Below are positions 1 through 10,293 of a stretch of DNA of 64,000 nt, one piece after another; position 1 is the stretch's first letter, and each line of letters begins with the position of its first letter. A program made the translations under genes and the position numbers. This DNA is from Helianthus annuus (Eukaryota > Streptophyta > Magnoliopsida > Asterales > Asteraceae), in NCBI RefSeq assembly GCF_002127325.2, contig NC_035434.2, positions 81,966,664 through 82,030,663 of the forward strand, written 5' to 3'. A model generated the notes under the pieces. The model saw only the letters and a list, made by a program, of their open reading frames with translations, was not told where the DNA came from and made no database searches.

Positions 1-1161
1 TTTAACACAACAAAAGTCGGACTAAGGGGCTCCCCATTACAAAACTCGGACCATGGAAGCCCTTCTAAAACTCAGACCATATGTGTGGGGGAGGGGGGGT
101 AACCCCTTTAAACTTCGGACAGGGGAATGGGGCTTCACAAAGTCGGACATGGGGGGGTGGGGATTAAAGCTCGGACCAAGGGGGTGGGGGTTAAAGGTCG
201 GACCCCTTGTTCTCATGCCAAAACTCGGACTACACTCATGTGTTTAAGAAAGTCGGACTTGAGTCCTTACAAAACTCGGACTCTACATGGTTGTTTAAGA
301 GTTCGGACAAGATACCATTGTTAAAATTCGGACCCTATACACTAGCCAAAAATTCGGACTATAGTATATATAAAACTCAGACAATTAAATCAGGGTTACA
401 AAACTCAGACAAGTATATTCATTAAAACTCTGACTAACATACTCAGACAACAAAAAGTCATACGTTCTTCGCATCGTAACAGTTACGTTTTCACATTTCC
501 ACACCTACGAAACCCTAATTTCATTGCATCATCAGTGTAGCAGTAATCCAATTAATCATCAATAGTTTTAACATACCAACATCTAAATCATCAGGCAATT
601 GATTACACAATCGATCATAAACCATTTACCACAATCAAACTCAAACAAACGCAGAATTATCACATATAGAATTAGGGTTTCTATGAATCACATATTCAAG
701 AATTGAAAACAATCAAACAATCAATAACCATTTACCTTGGATTGAGTCTAACTAGATTGCAAGATTAAGATTGATGTAGGAGACTTGTACTTGTGATGGA
801 GATGATGATTGCCAGAGAATCAGAGAATGAAAGTACGTGTTTTGTTTTGTTTTGTGTAATGATTAGTGAAAAGGAATTAGGGTTAAGTATGATTTAAGTT
901 TCACTAATCACTCTATGCACCTTCAATTATTATATTTTTCAATAGTACACCATCTCAAACAATTTCACAGTTTCACCACCAAGTTTATGCATTTAACAAA
1001 TCTTTCACAATTAACACATAACCAAGCACAATCACACAATACACTTCATTGTATCAAAACGTATACAATTCCATAGCAACTAATTGTGCAATTAAACAAC
1101 TAAACAACAATAAACGTGCAATAAATGCGAAATAGGAATCTTGGAAACTCGAGTTGTCACA
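1..1161 (-). repeat. E1 3' LTR, partial
   Basis: Position 1 aligns with 8198 of the right-hand LTR and the similarity runs to the terminal TGTCACA of 1161 (sense strand TGTGACA). It contains the same array of short TCGGAC motifs (roughly 16-440) and a 5'UTR-like stretch near 480-880. One 20-odd-base indel near 380 and differences in the G tracts distinguish it from the other copy. Confidence 0.95.
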
Positions 1162-1173
1162 TTATCCCCAACT
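1162..1173 (-). promoter_or_regulatory. E1 polypurine tract
   Basis: On the minus strand AGTTGGGGATAA lies directly before the LTR start TGTGACAACTC. It is the expected primer for plus-strand DNA synthesis. An AAATTTCG/CGAAATTT hairpin (1180-1200) sits just upstream. Confidence 0.85.
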
Positions 1174-1237
1174 TGAAAGAAATTTCGTCCCGAAATTTAG
1201 CATGCGGTTACTGAGGAAGCTAGGTAAGTTGTATCGT

Positions 1238-3445
1238 TTACTGATTTTCCTGGGGTGTCACATCATCCCCCCGTTGATTTGGAATTTCGTCCTGAAATTC
1301 TGCAGTAGTAGCTTCAGCCTCAGTAGTGGTTGCACGGTTTCCGAATAACTGGGGATACTTGAGTTTCATTTGATCTTCACGTTCCCAGGTATACTCTGGG
1401 CCACGACGGGAGTTCCAACGAACTCGTACAAGAGGTATTCTAGTGTTCTTGAGAACCTTGACATCCCGGTCCGTGATTTCAACTGGTTCCTCGACGAACT
1501 GCAACCGCTCGTCGATAGTGAGTTCCTTAAAAGGAACTATGAGGGTCTCATCTGACAGACACTTCTTCAGTTTTGACATGTGGAATACGTTGTGAACTGC
1601 ACCGAGTTCAGCTGGTAGGTTTAGTCTGTAGGCTACCTTGCCTATTCTTTCAGTGGTTTCGAACGGTCCAACATACTGTGGATTTAGTTTGCCTCATTTT
1701 CCAAATCTAACCACACCCTTCCAGGGTGAGACTTTGAGTAAAACTCGGTCCCCGACCTGAAATTCCAATGGCTTCCTACGCTTATCCGCGTAGTCCTTCT
1801 GACGGTCGCGTGCTGCCGCCATGCGTTGTCGTATTTGTGCAATCTTTTCCGTGGTGTCCACTATTAGTTCTGGACCCGTGATTTGACTATCCCCCACCTC
1901 TGCCCAACAGAGAGGTGACCGACATTTACGCCCGTATAATGCCTCGAATGGAGCGGCTTGTATGCTGGTGTGATAACTGTTATTGTACGAGATCTCCACC
2001 AAAGGGAGATGCTTTTCCCAGCTATTGCTGAAATCGATAACACATGCCCAAAGCATGTCTTCTAGGGTTTGAATCGTTCGCTCAGACTGTCCATCCGTCT
2101 GAGGGTGATATGCCGTGCTCATATCTTATCGAGAGCCAAAAGCTTTGTGCATAGCTTTCCATAGTTCTGACGTGAATCGTGCATCGCGATCCGAAATGAT
2201 AGAGGTGGGCACCCCGTGCCTTGAGACTACTTCTTTCAAGTATATGTCTGCTAGTGTGGAAAACTTGTCTGTTTCTTTGATTGCCAAGAAATGAGCAGAC
2301 TTGGTGAGTCGATCCACGATCACCCAAATAGTATCGTTCCCGCGCTGGGATCTAGGTAGGCTCGTAACAAAATCCATGGAAATTTCCTCCTATTTCCACT
2401 GTGGTATCTTTGGTTGTTGGAGTAAGCCTGCTGGTTTTTGATACTCTGCCTTGACTTTTGCACAAGTCAAGCACTTGCTGACGTAGGTAGCGATGTGGGC
2501 CTTCATGCTAGGCCACCAATAAGTAGTTCTGATGTCGTGGTACATTTTATCCGACCCTGGATGTACCGAGTAACGAGATTTGTGAGCTTCGTCCATTACA
2601 AGCTCGCGTAAGTCTCCATAAAGTGGGACCCAAATACACCCTGTTACATAGTAGGCGCCGTCTTCCTTTTTTTCTAATCGTTGCCTTGAGCCGCGTAGGG
2701 CTTCAGCCCTGACGTTTTCTGGTTTCAATGCTTCTACCTGAGCATTTCGTATCTGTGCAGGAAGACTAGACTGAATAGTAAGCTCTAGCGCTCGCACGCG
2801 TCTAGGTAGAGTGTCCTTTCGACTGAGAACGTCAGCCACAACATTGGCTTTGCCTGGATGGTACTTGATGGCGCATTCGTAATCGTTCAAAAGTTCAACC
2901 CATCTTCGTTGACGCATGTTCAATTCCTTCTGCTTAAAGATATGCTCGAGACTCATGTGATCGGTGTAAATAGTGCACTTGGTACCGTACAGGTAGTGTC
3001 GCCACATCTTGAGCGTGAAAAAAACAGCTCCCAGCTCTAAATCGTGCATCGTGTAGTTCCGTTCGTGAACCTTAAGTTGGCGCGAAGCGTAAGCAATGAC
3101 CTTGTCACGCTGCATTAACACACATCCAAGACCCTGGATGGATGCATCACAATATACTACAAAATCATCCGTGCCTTCCGGCAATGAGAGGATAGGTGCA
3201 CTGCAAAGTCTATCCTTTAAGTGCTGGAAAGTAGTTTCCTGATTGTTGCCCCAGCGGTAGGTGACACCCTTCTGTGTCAGTAGTGTAAGTGGCTGAGCAA
3301 TCTTTGAGAAATCTTTGATAAACCATCTGTAGTAACCCGCCAAACCCAAGAATTGGCGTATTTCCGTTGGTGTACGTGGTGCAGGCCAGTTCCTGATCGA
3401 ATCTACCTTGGATGGATCAACATGGATCCCATCCTTGTTTAATAC
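1238..3445 (-). pseudogene. E1 pol, C-terminal part: RT connection, RNase H, integrase, chromodomain-like tail (broken)
   Basis: Translation on the minus strand is close to the intact E2 pol. It shows the RNase H start (VVYCDAS), the zinc-binding HHCC region ([11 protein letters not shown]...CLTCAKVK), the integrase core ([26 protein letters not shown]) and a C-terminal segment ending YPQLF plus an acidic tail. Three in-frame stops break the integrase: near 2388 (in the KW-EEI region), near 2123 (SR-DMS) and near 1695 (FGK-GKL). The final stop is at 1238-1240. The N-terminal boundary is the MITE insertion at 3446, which separates it from the RT. Non-functional; high confidence in family, since every block matches E2. 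Confidence 0.93.
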
Positions 3446-4387
3446 GGTGGTGTTTGTTTTTTGGAAGAAGAGCTTCCTGGCCTCTTCTGTCTGCACCGTG
3501 CAGACGCGGGAAGAGGCTTAGCCTCAGAAGAGTGTTTGTTTTTTTTTTCGAGAAGTGCTTTTAACCTCTCCCCAACCTCTTTTTGGGGAAGAGATGAGAG
3601 GTAAGCTTCTCCAAGCAGAGGTTTACCTCTTCTTGGCACCACTTCCACCTCCACCCCTGCTCCACCCCTGCTCCGCCCCTGCTCCGCAACCACCACCACT
3701 GCTCCGCCACCATCATCATCATCATCATCACCACCCCTGCTCTGCCACCACCACCACTGCTCCGCCACCACCACCCCTGCTCCGCCACCATCATCATCAT
3801 CATCACCACCCCTGCTCCGCCACCACCACCACTGCTCCGCCACCACCTCCGAAACCCCCACCTCCGCCTCCACCTCCGAAACCCCCACCTCCACCTCCGA
3901 AACCCCCACCTCCGCCGAAACCCTAAATCGAAACACCCCAAAACGATCAGAAACGAAACCCCCACCTCCGCCTCCACCTCCGAAACCCCCACCTCCACCT
4001 CCGAAACCCCCACCTCCGCCGAGACAGATCTGTTAGAGAGAGAGTAGAGAGAGAGTAGAGACAGATCTGTTAGAGAGAGAGAGAGTAGAGAGAGAGTGGT
4101 GGTGATGATGGAGGTGGTGATGATGATGGTGGTGAAGTGGTGGCGGTGGTGAAGTGGTGGCGGTGATGATGATGGCGGTGGTGCAGATTGTAGAGAGAGA
4201 GTAGAGAGAGAGTATAGAGAGATCAGTGTGTTGTGTGTGTGTGTTGGTGAAGAGGTTTTATATAAAAAAAAACAAACCCTCTTCTCCTTGCAGACTGCAG
4301 ACATTTGGTCCACCTCTTCTCCTGCAGATGTCTGCAGATGTGGCCTGCAGCAGAAGAGATTTTCGTGCAGAAAAAACAAACAGCACC
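3446..4387. mobile_element. Harbinger-like non-autonomous DNA transposon (MITE) inserted in E1 pol
   Basis: The ends are near-perfect inverted repeats: GGTGGTGTTTGTTTTTT at 3446-3462 and its complement, with one mismatch, at 4371-4387. Both sides carry the trinucleotide TAC (3443-3445 and 4388-4390), a 3-bp target duplication as in PIF/Harbinger elements. Comparison with E2 shows the uninterrupted pol sequence across this point. Subterminal regions repeat CTCTTCT and TCTGCAG words in both orientations. The interior is low-complexity (CAT, CCACCT, GAGA repeats, and a ~65-bp direct repeat at 3856 and 3956). No transposase is encoded. The TSD is TAC rather than the usual TTA/TAA, so superfamily assignment is probable, not certain. 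Confidence 0.85.
3856..4274 (-). other. Promoter/5'UTR-like cargo inside the MITE
   Basis: On the minus strand a TATA box (TTTATATAAAACC, 4254-4266) is followed by CA-rich and CTCTCTCT-rich sequence and then CAC/CAT and TTTCGGAGG repeats, including the TTAGGGTTTCGG word typical of plant 5'UTRs. This looks like a captured fragment of a gene promoter and leader. No credible protein is encoded; long open frames here arise from the repeats. Confidence 0.45.
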
Positions 4388-5000
4388 TACGTGGCCTAGA
4401 AAGTGGACTTCACGAAACCAGAAGTCACATTTCGAAAACTTAGCGTACAGTTGTTCCTTTCGAAGGAGTTCCAAAATAAGTCGTAGATGCTGCTCGTGCT
4501 CCTCCTGACTCTTGGAGTAGATCAGGATGTCGTCAATAAACACTATCACAAATTTGTCTAGGTAGTGTTTGCACACGCTGTTCATAAGATCCATAAATAC
4601 GACAGGCGCGTTCGTTAACCCGAACGACATGACAAGAGATTCGCAGTGGCCGTAGCGAGTTCTGAATGCGGTTTTGGAGACGTCCTCGTCCCGGACTCTC
4701 AGCTGATGGTAACCTGACCTCAAGTCTATCTTGGAGTAGTAGCACGACCTTTGCAACTGGTCGAATAAGTTGTCAATTCGTGGAAGAGGATAACGATTCT
4801 TCACCGTCACCTTGTTGAGTTCCCGGTAGTCTATGCACATCCTGAAGGTACCGTCCTTCTTTTTCACAAATAACACTGGAGCTCCCCAGGGCGAAGAGCT
4901 AGGACGAATAAATCCCTTTTCCAAGAGCTCTTGTAGCGGCTTTGACAGTTCTTCCAGTTCAGTTGGAGCTAAACGATACGGTGCGTGAGCTATAGGTGCT
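4388..5000 (-). pseudogene. E1 reverse transcriptase, N-terminal part (truncated)
   Basis: Minus-strand translation gives the gypsy RT blocks in order: [54 protein letters not shown] and the active site FIDDILIYS, ending at the HFLGHV motif where the MITE enters. Upstream it joins the protease region abruptly at about 5000: compared with E2, roughly 350 bp covering the protease C-terminus and the protease-RT linker are gone. Small substitutions ([10 protein letters not shown] instead of [10 protein letters not shown]) mark decay. No functional RT can be made. Confidence 0.92.
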
Positions 5001-5004
5001 GTCC

Positions 5005-5289
5005 AGAACTATAGGAATGAGGTCGATAGGGAGCGTCTGACCAGCGAGGATAAGATTACAACCCTGAACTATGTACGGCCTCTAGACCTTTACCATTAAC
5101 TAACACTACGACACGTTGGGTGTTCAAGGGAGTTGGTGTACGTTTTAACATTCGACTAACTTTCAAAGACATATAATTGGTATTCACACCCGAATCAGAC
5201 AATATAGTAACATAGAAGTCGACAAGAAGAAACTTACCCATTATTACGATAAGATCGTTCCTTGCGTCACCCTGACCAATCATGTACAC
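5005..5289 (-). pseudogene. E1 retroviral-type aspartic protease remnant
   Basis: Minus-strand translation shows GKFLLVDFYVTILSDSG followed by NYMS, aligning with the E2 block VTVLFDSGADTSYMS. The catalytic Asp-Ser-Gly triplet is present but the residues around it have changed. The frame is lost after VHSSGL and the C-terminal half is missing through the deletion at about 5000. In gypsy elements this enzyme processes the Gag-Pol polyprotein; here it is inactive by truncation. Confidence 0.85.
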
Positions 5290-5330
5290 GCTGCCCCGAC
5301 GTCATTGTTTCCATTGCTTCCCCCAATGCT

Positions 5331-6578
5331 ATCCCCGTTGTCGTCCCTGTTTCCATGGTCGTGGTTCTGAGTCTGGTCCTGGTTTAATTGAGGGCAATCG
5401 CGTTTAAAATGACCTTCAGCCCCACACTAGAAACATCCCCGGTTTCCACGCTGTGGCTGCTGCTGTGTGTTCTGTGGAGCTGGTAGTTGCAGTTGCTGGT
5501 TCTGTGAAGATTGGGGCGGTCGTTGTTGTTCTTGAGTTACAGGACGTGAGTTTCGACAATCCTTAGCTTCATGACCAATCTTGAGACACCGTTGGCAACG
5601 ACCCTTGTTGCACTGGCCACCGTGGTGTCTGTTACAATTGTTGCACCATGGGTGAATTCCTCGATATCTTTTCTGCCCATGACTACTAGAAAACTGCTGT
5701 CTGGGGCTCTGGTAGTCATCTATCTCTTGCTGCTGCGTCAGAGGCTGGACCAAAATTAATCCCTTGCTCAGGTTTTCATCCCACTTGCGTTTGTTATCAC
5801 CAGAAGCACATGTAGTATCAGCTTTAACACGTTTCGGTAGTTTGTTTTGTTCTACTGCCTGGTCTGTGAGACGATGAGCAAGCCGAGTGACTTGCTGGAT
5901 AGTGCCGAGATTAGCTGCGGCCACATGACTCTGAACTTCGGGCACCAGACCCTTGAGATACAGTTGGATGCGTTTGGTGGGAGAGTCTACCATAGTAGGA
6001 CAAAATGTGGCTAATTCGTTTGATCTCCTCGTATAAGCTTCAATTTCAGACCCCACCATCTGTAGGTTGAGGAACTCTACCTCTAGTTTGTGGATGTCTT
6101 CTCTACTGCAAAACTCTTCCTTAATTAGGTCCTTGAACTCGTTCCAGGGAGTGGCATTAGCAGCTGCCAGTCCTAACATTTGAACCTGTGCTTCCCACCA
6201 TGTTAATGCAGCACCTTCGAGTGTTCCAGTAGCAAACTTTACTCTTCGAGACTCAGGGCAATCATGCACCTCAAAGTTAGTTTCGAGCCTTTCAAACCAG
6301 TGGAGGAGGCCTTCAACTCCCTCAGCTCCACTGAAGGTACTAGGTTGGCAAACCTTGAGATTTTTGAAGGTGTAAACAGGTGACTGAGTGTGTTGACCTA
6401 TAGTGTACGAATAGGACAAAGTTTAAACACGAGAGTTGGTTTAAGAGTGTAGGATCTAAAGAACCTAGTTACGACTACAGGGTTTACCTCCTGCTTGTAT
6501 GGCTGTAAGTGCCGCAGCAATTCGTTCGTTAATGAGAGCCATCAACTGGGCTTGTGTCAAGTTGATACGTCCGGCCAT
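5331..6578 (-). pseudogene. E1 gag (capsid/nucleocapsid), interrupted
   Basis: The likely start is the ATG at 6578 (MAGRINLTQAQ), matching the E2 gag start MSERINMTQAQ. After 30 codons the frame is interrupted by a 90-nt segment (6398-6487) with intron-like ends, and then runs open to 5427. Recognisable features are the capsid region (TFSGAEGVEGLLHWFERLE, LTWWEAQVQMLGLAAANATPW), a CCHC knuckle (CQRCLKIGHEAKDC) and a Gln-rich stretch. A TAG replaces a Gln codon (RGCF-CGAEGHF) inside the second knuckle, so the rest to about 5331 is translated only by readthrough. The gene assembles the virus-like particle and binds RNA. Confidence 0.92.
6398..6487 (-). other. 90-nt intron-like insertion in E1 gag
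   Basis: Sense-strand ends are GGAG|GTAAACC and CACTATAG|GTCAACAC. Removing the 90 nt joins the codons as ...QAG-G-QHTQ..., in frame with gag; the undisrupted E2 has ...QAG-QHAQ.... The insert contains several stops. A short AGGT word flanks both junctions, which would fit either a small insertion with duplication or an intron created by such a duplication. Confidence 0.5.
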
Positions 6579-6884
6579 TGATCTTCACATCAAAGGCAAC
6601 ATAAGTGAGATAGGTTCGCGAATAGTGCGATGACAGAAGAGTGTAAGCACACAAGTGTTTTCAAGCAATAACAAATAGTGAGCAATGTAATCTAAGCATA
6701 CTACGAGCAAAGTTCTATGTAATTCTAGCATGTTGGCAATAAACATAAACCTTATTACCTAGGATGTTGAGTCTTGCACGTGGAGCGAAGCGTCGTTGTG
6801 GATCGTTGAGAGCACTGTTCTGGTTATAGTCTGGTTTTAATAAAAACGTTTTCCCGTATTAAAACCAAGTTCTCTATAACCAAT

Positions 6885-6897
6885 GGCTCTGATACCA
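6885..6897 (-). promoter_or_regulatory. E1 primer binding site (tRNA-iMet)
   Basis: The minus strand reads TGGTATCAGAGCC three bases after the LTR end TGTGACA, the standard complement of the 3' end of plant initiator tRNA-Met. The 5' leader 6579-6884 between it and gag holds no other recognised feature. Confidence 0.95.
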
Positions 6898-7198
6898 ATC
6901 TGTCACACCCCCAAAATCCACCTGCGGAGTATCACGGCTTGGGAGCGTGACTGACCAGGATCAAGCCACCAATCATATTGAACATGTATTTAGTATCAAG
7001 TAAAATAAATGCAAACCAATCATTCAATACGATAGGTGTTCAAAACATAATTATAGTTCCAAGGTGTAGCAGAAGCATAAGTATGAAAACCCAATGTATA
7101 ACATAAGTTCAAATGTTTAAATGTTTTAACATGGCATCCACGATCCATGCTTCACAACGACCTGCTCCTCCCTGTGCAAGCTCCATGTATCTAACGAC

Positions 7199-7707
7199 CT
7201 GCAAGGCATGTAACAGAGGATCAACAATTAGTTGAGCGAGTTCACAGTTTATAGTTCAGGTATTGTAATAGTATATTAAGCCTTGTGTTCGTTCATTAAG
7301 TCCTGTATCGTAATAGTTCGTATCGCAGCCCTCCTAGGCATGTATGCGAAGATTAGGGAAAGTTCTCAAGTATTCTAGACTAGGTATGTTTGTATCGCGG
7401 CCACCCGGCACCTGTGCGAAGTTTTAGTGTATAGTTCGCAGCCTTCCTAGGCATGTGTGCGAAGATTAGTCATATTATCGCAGCCAACCCTGGCATGTGT
7501 GCGAAGATCAGTCATATTATCGCAGCCAACCCCGGCGTGTGTGCGAAGATCAGTTCTATAAGCATCACTAGTCTAGCAGTATATTAACTAATCACCTTCC
7601 TCACCCGAGGATCATATCACTACGTTCCATTATCTAGAGAAGTACAAATAAATAAATAAATCCCATTCCCACCCTGGGAACCCCATGCCTTGGCTGTGTG
7701 AACTCAC
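7199..7707 (-). other. Putative LTR leader intron of E1 with hairpin array
   Basis: Sense donor CCAAG|GTGAGTTCACAC at 7707 and acceptor CATGCCTTGCAG|GTCG ending at 7199. Inside (about 7320-7560) are five tandem units in which TCGCA and TGCGA words face each other across 18-22 bp. The same donor and acceptor occur in three other LTR families of this window. Confidence 0.5.
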
Positions 7708-8176
7708 CTTGGTTTGCTCGGTATGCTAGGTTATGCACTCACAAGTAATCAATCAAAGCCTAGAGTATGCATGTGTTCACAGTCAGTTCATGTTTGTAAG
7801 GTTTCGCAAGCAAAGTTCATCACATAGTGTGTATAACAGTTAACATCAGGCATTACAACCAGTCAAATCTTCATACAATTCATGCTTGATAGGAAGAACA
7901 GGCAGTCAACATGCTTCACTAAGTTAACACACTTAACATGATTCGCATACTAGAAATGTTACATGTCTAGCTGAATTAACATCTTTACAGTAATAACGGA
8001 GTTAACGTGTTTAACTGGATTACACTTTAACATAGTTTACTAACTAACAGAGTTAGTAAGGTTAATAACTGAACCAATAATCAGATCATGTGTACAACAA
8101 ACAATCAGGCTATTTCATTATACCATCAAACATTCAGGCAAAGCTTCCTAGTTAACACTCGGACAATCAACCATGT

Positions 8177-8660
8177 TATAAAGTTCGGACAAGATGTTTT
8201 AACACAACAAAAGTCGGACTAAGGGGCTCCCCATTACAAAACTCGGACCATGGAAGCCCTTCTAAAACTCGGACCATGTGTGGGGGGGGGGGTAACCCCT
8301 TTAAACTTCGGACAGGGGAATGGGGCTTCACAAAGTCGGACATGGGGGGGGGGGGGTGGGGATTAAAGCTCGGACCAAGGGGGTGGGGGTTAAAGGTCGG
8401 ACCCCTTGTTCTCATGCCAAAACTCGGACTACACTCATGTGTTTAAGAAAGTCGGACTTGAGTCCTCACAAAACTCGGACTCTACATGGTTGTTTAAGGG
8501 TTCGGACAAGATACCATTGTTAAAATTCGGACCCTATACACTAGCCAAAAATTCGGACTATAGTATATATAAAACTCGGATCAAGCATGCCTTTCAAAAC
8601 TCAGACAATTAAATCAGGGTTACAAAACTCAGACAAGTATATTCATTAAAACTCTGACTA
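8177..8660 (-). repeat. Array of short TCGGAC motifs in E1 LTR
   Basis: About 17 copies of a word close to AAA(A/C)TCGGAC, also AAGTCGGAC and GTTCGGAC, occur every 20-35 bp, separated by unrelated sequence. Runs of G (8281-8292, 8344-8360) lie among them. The partial left LTR (16-440) and the solo LTR (44940-45440, opposite strand) carry the same word. Confidence 0.8.
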
Positions 8661-9380
8661 ACATACTCAGGCAACAAAAAGTCATACATTCTTTGCATCG
8701 TAACAGTTACGTTTTCACATTTCCACACCTACGAAACCCTAATTTCATTGCATCATCAGTGTAGCAGCAATCCAATTAATCATCAATAGTTTTAACATAC
8801 CAACATCTAAATCATCAGGCAATTGATTACACAATCGATCATAAACCATTTACCACAATCAAACTCAAACAAACGCATAATTATCACATATAGAATTAGG
8901 GTTTCTATGAATCACATATTCAAGAATTGAAAACAATCAAACAATCAATAACCATTTACCTTGGATTGAGTCTAACTAGATTGCAAGATTAAGATTGATG
9001 TAGGAGACTTGTACTTGTGATGGAGATGATGATTGCCAGAGAATCAGAGAATGAAAGTACGTGTTTTGTTTTGTGTAATGATTAGTGAAAAGGAATTAGG
9101 GTTAAGTATGATTTAAGTTTCACTAATCATTCTATGCACCTTCAATTATTATATTTTTCAATAGTACACCATCTCAAACAATTTCACAGTTTCACCACCA
9201 AGTTTATGCATTTAACAAATCTTTCACAATTAACACATAACCAAGCACAATCACACAATACACTTCATTGTATCAAAACGTATACAATTCCATAGCAACT
9301 AATTGTGCAATTAAACAACTAAACAACAATAAACGTGCAATAAATGCGAAATAGGAATCTTGGAAACTCGAGTTGTCACA

Positions 9381-9789
9381 CTTCGAACCCAGTTTCCAAG
9401 GTGGAATCTTCGCCAATCGCACCACTACCATCTCACGTGGGTTATGATAACCCGATTCCTTCATACGCCGGTGCAGCGGCATATAACCCTTTTGAGCAGC
9501 CAGTCCATACTGGCTACAACTACTACAATGCCCCCGATGTTGACCCATACCTTGTAGCGGCAAACTACAATGCTCTTCATCCCGAGGGGCCCTATGGAGC
9601 TCCATATCAGACTGGATACCCAACATATGGGTATTGATACCCGCCACCTCCTCAACCTTTGCAGCAGCAGGAGATTCTTCAAAGGCTGAGCCAGGTGGAA
9701 CGTGAGGTTCGAGAGGAGCGTAGAAGCCACCGAGGATTTCTTAAGGGTTTGGCAAGTTTAATCAAAGGGAAGAACAAAAGGGATCATTA
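9381..9789 (+). pseudogene. C-terminal fragment of a Pro/Tyr-rich accessory ORF
   Basis: An open frame runs from the E1 insertion point to a TGA at about 9635, and continues in the same frame to TAA at 9787-9789 (ending IKGKNKRDH). It is rich in Tyr, Pro, Asn and Gly early (YNPFEQPVHTGYNYYN, NALHPEGPYGAPYQTG), then has a Gln/Glu/Arg-rich helical stretch (ILQRLSQVEREVREERRS) and a basic end. I recall similar proteins, annotated as retrotransposon-associated, from Asteraceae genomes, but cannot verify this. Its N-terminal part is missing because E1 lies there. Function unknown; degraded by one stop. Confidence 0.5.
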
Positions 9790-10290
9790 AATTTCCTTAT
9801 TTTTTTGTTTTGTATTTCTTTAAGGGTTTGGCAAGTTTATCTATTTATGTACCTAGTCCCTGCGAGGACTTGTATTTTCATTTTAGCCCTTGCATGGGCA
9901 AGTTATTTCTGTTAAAGTCCCGTTTAGGGCAATTATGTACTCCCTTTTTATGTTAGTGGAATGTTTTAATTAAATTTCATTTTTGTCACTATGTGCATCA
10001 ATATAAAATAAGAAATAAATAAAAGTATATCATTCCTTTTATAAGATCTGCTATTATATATTAAACAAAATCTTAAGGCAAAGCCTAGCCCATATGTCAT
10101 TGTAAGACAGGGCCATGATGGTAGTTCTTTATTAAGATTCAGATCCTTGTTAACATCTGAAAACATGTTAACACTCCTAGCAAATGTGATTCGATAAAAT
10201 CACATAAGTCATCCTTATATTGAATTCTTCCAATTTCTCTTCTCTATTATTTTAATCATCCAATAGTGATGAAATGCCTATGGGCCATAT
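9790..10290. other. Non-coding AT-rich spacer with short hairpins
   Basis: No gene. 9810-9840 repeats a piece of the preceding coding sequence (TTTAAGGGTTTGGCAAGTTT). Between 9855 and 9935 three short hairpins follow each other: AGTCC/GGACT, GCCC/GGGC and a weaker GTCCC/GGGC. The remainder is AT-rich without recognised signals. Confidence 0.6.
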
Positions 10291-10293
10291 TTA

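Larger units (their letters stand above)
1..9380 (-). mobile_element. E1: Ty3/gypsy LTR retrotransposon (chromovirus, probably Tekay/Del type), left end cut by window
   Basis: Read on the minus strand the order is 5' LTR (6901-9380), tRNA-iMet primer site (6885-6897), gag, protease, RT, RNase H, integrase with a chromodomain-like tail, polypurine tract, 3' LTR (1-1161, truncated at the window edge). It is the classical gypsy order. The element is defective: gag and integrase contain premature stops, about 350 bp is missing between protease and RT, and a 942-bp DNA transposon interrupts pol. About 10 substitutions separate the two LTR copies over 1.15 kb by hand count, so insertion was fairly recent. 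The right-hand target-site flank is CTTCG; the left copy lies outside the window. Confidence 0.95.
6901..9380 (-). repeat. E1 5' LTR (2480 bp)
   Basis: It runs from TGTCACA at 6901 to TGTCACA at 9380 on the plus strand (sense TGTGACAACTCGAG...GGGGGTGTGACA). In sense order it holds a TSS/5'UTR-like tract with AACCCTAA words, a candidate donor AATCCAAG|GTAAATGG (about 8960), a short-motif array (8177-8660), and a putative leader intron (7199-7707) carrying a hairpin array. The last 80 bp are shared with the E2 and solo LTRs. Confidence 0.95.

Noticed and set aside
3439..4379. Long His/Pro- and Trp/Gly-rich open frames on both strands
   Set aside because: They arise from trinucleotide and GA repeats inside the MITE; no domain, no conserved start.
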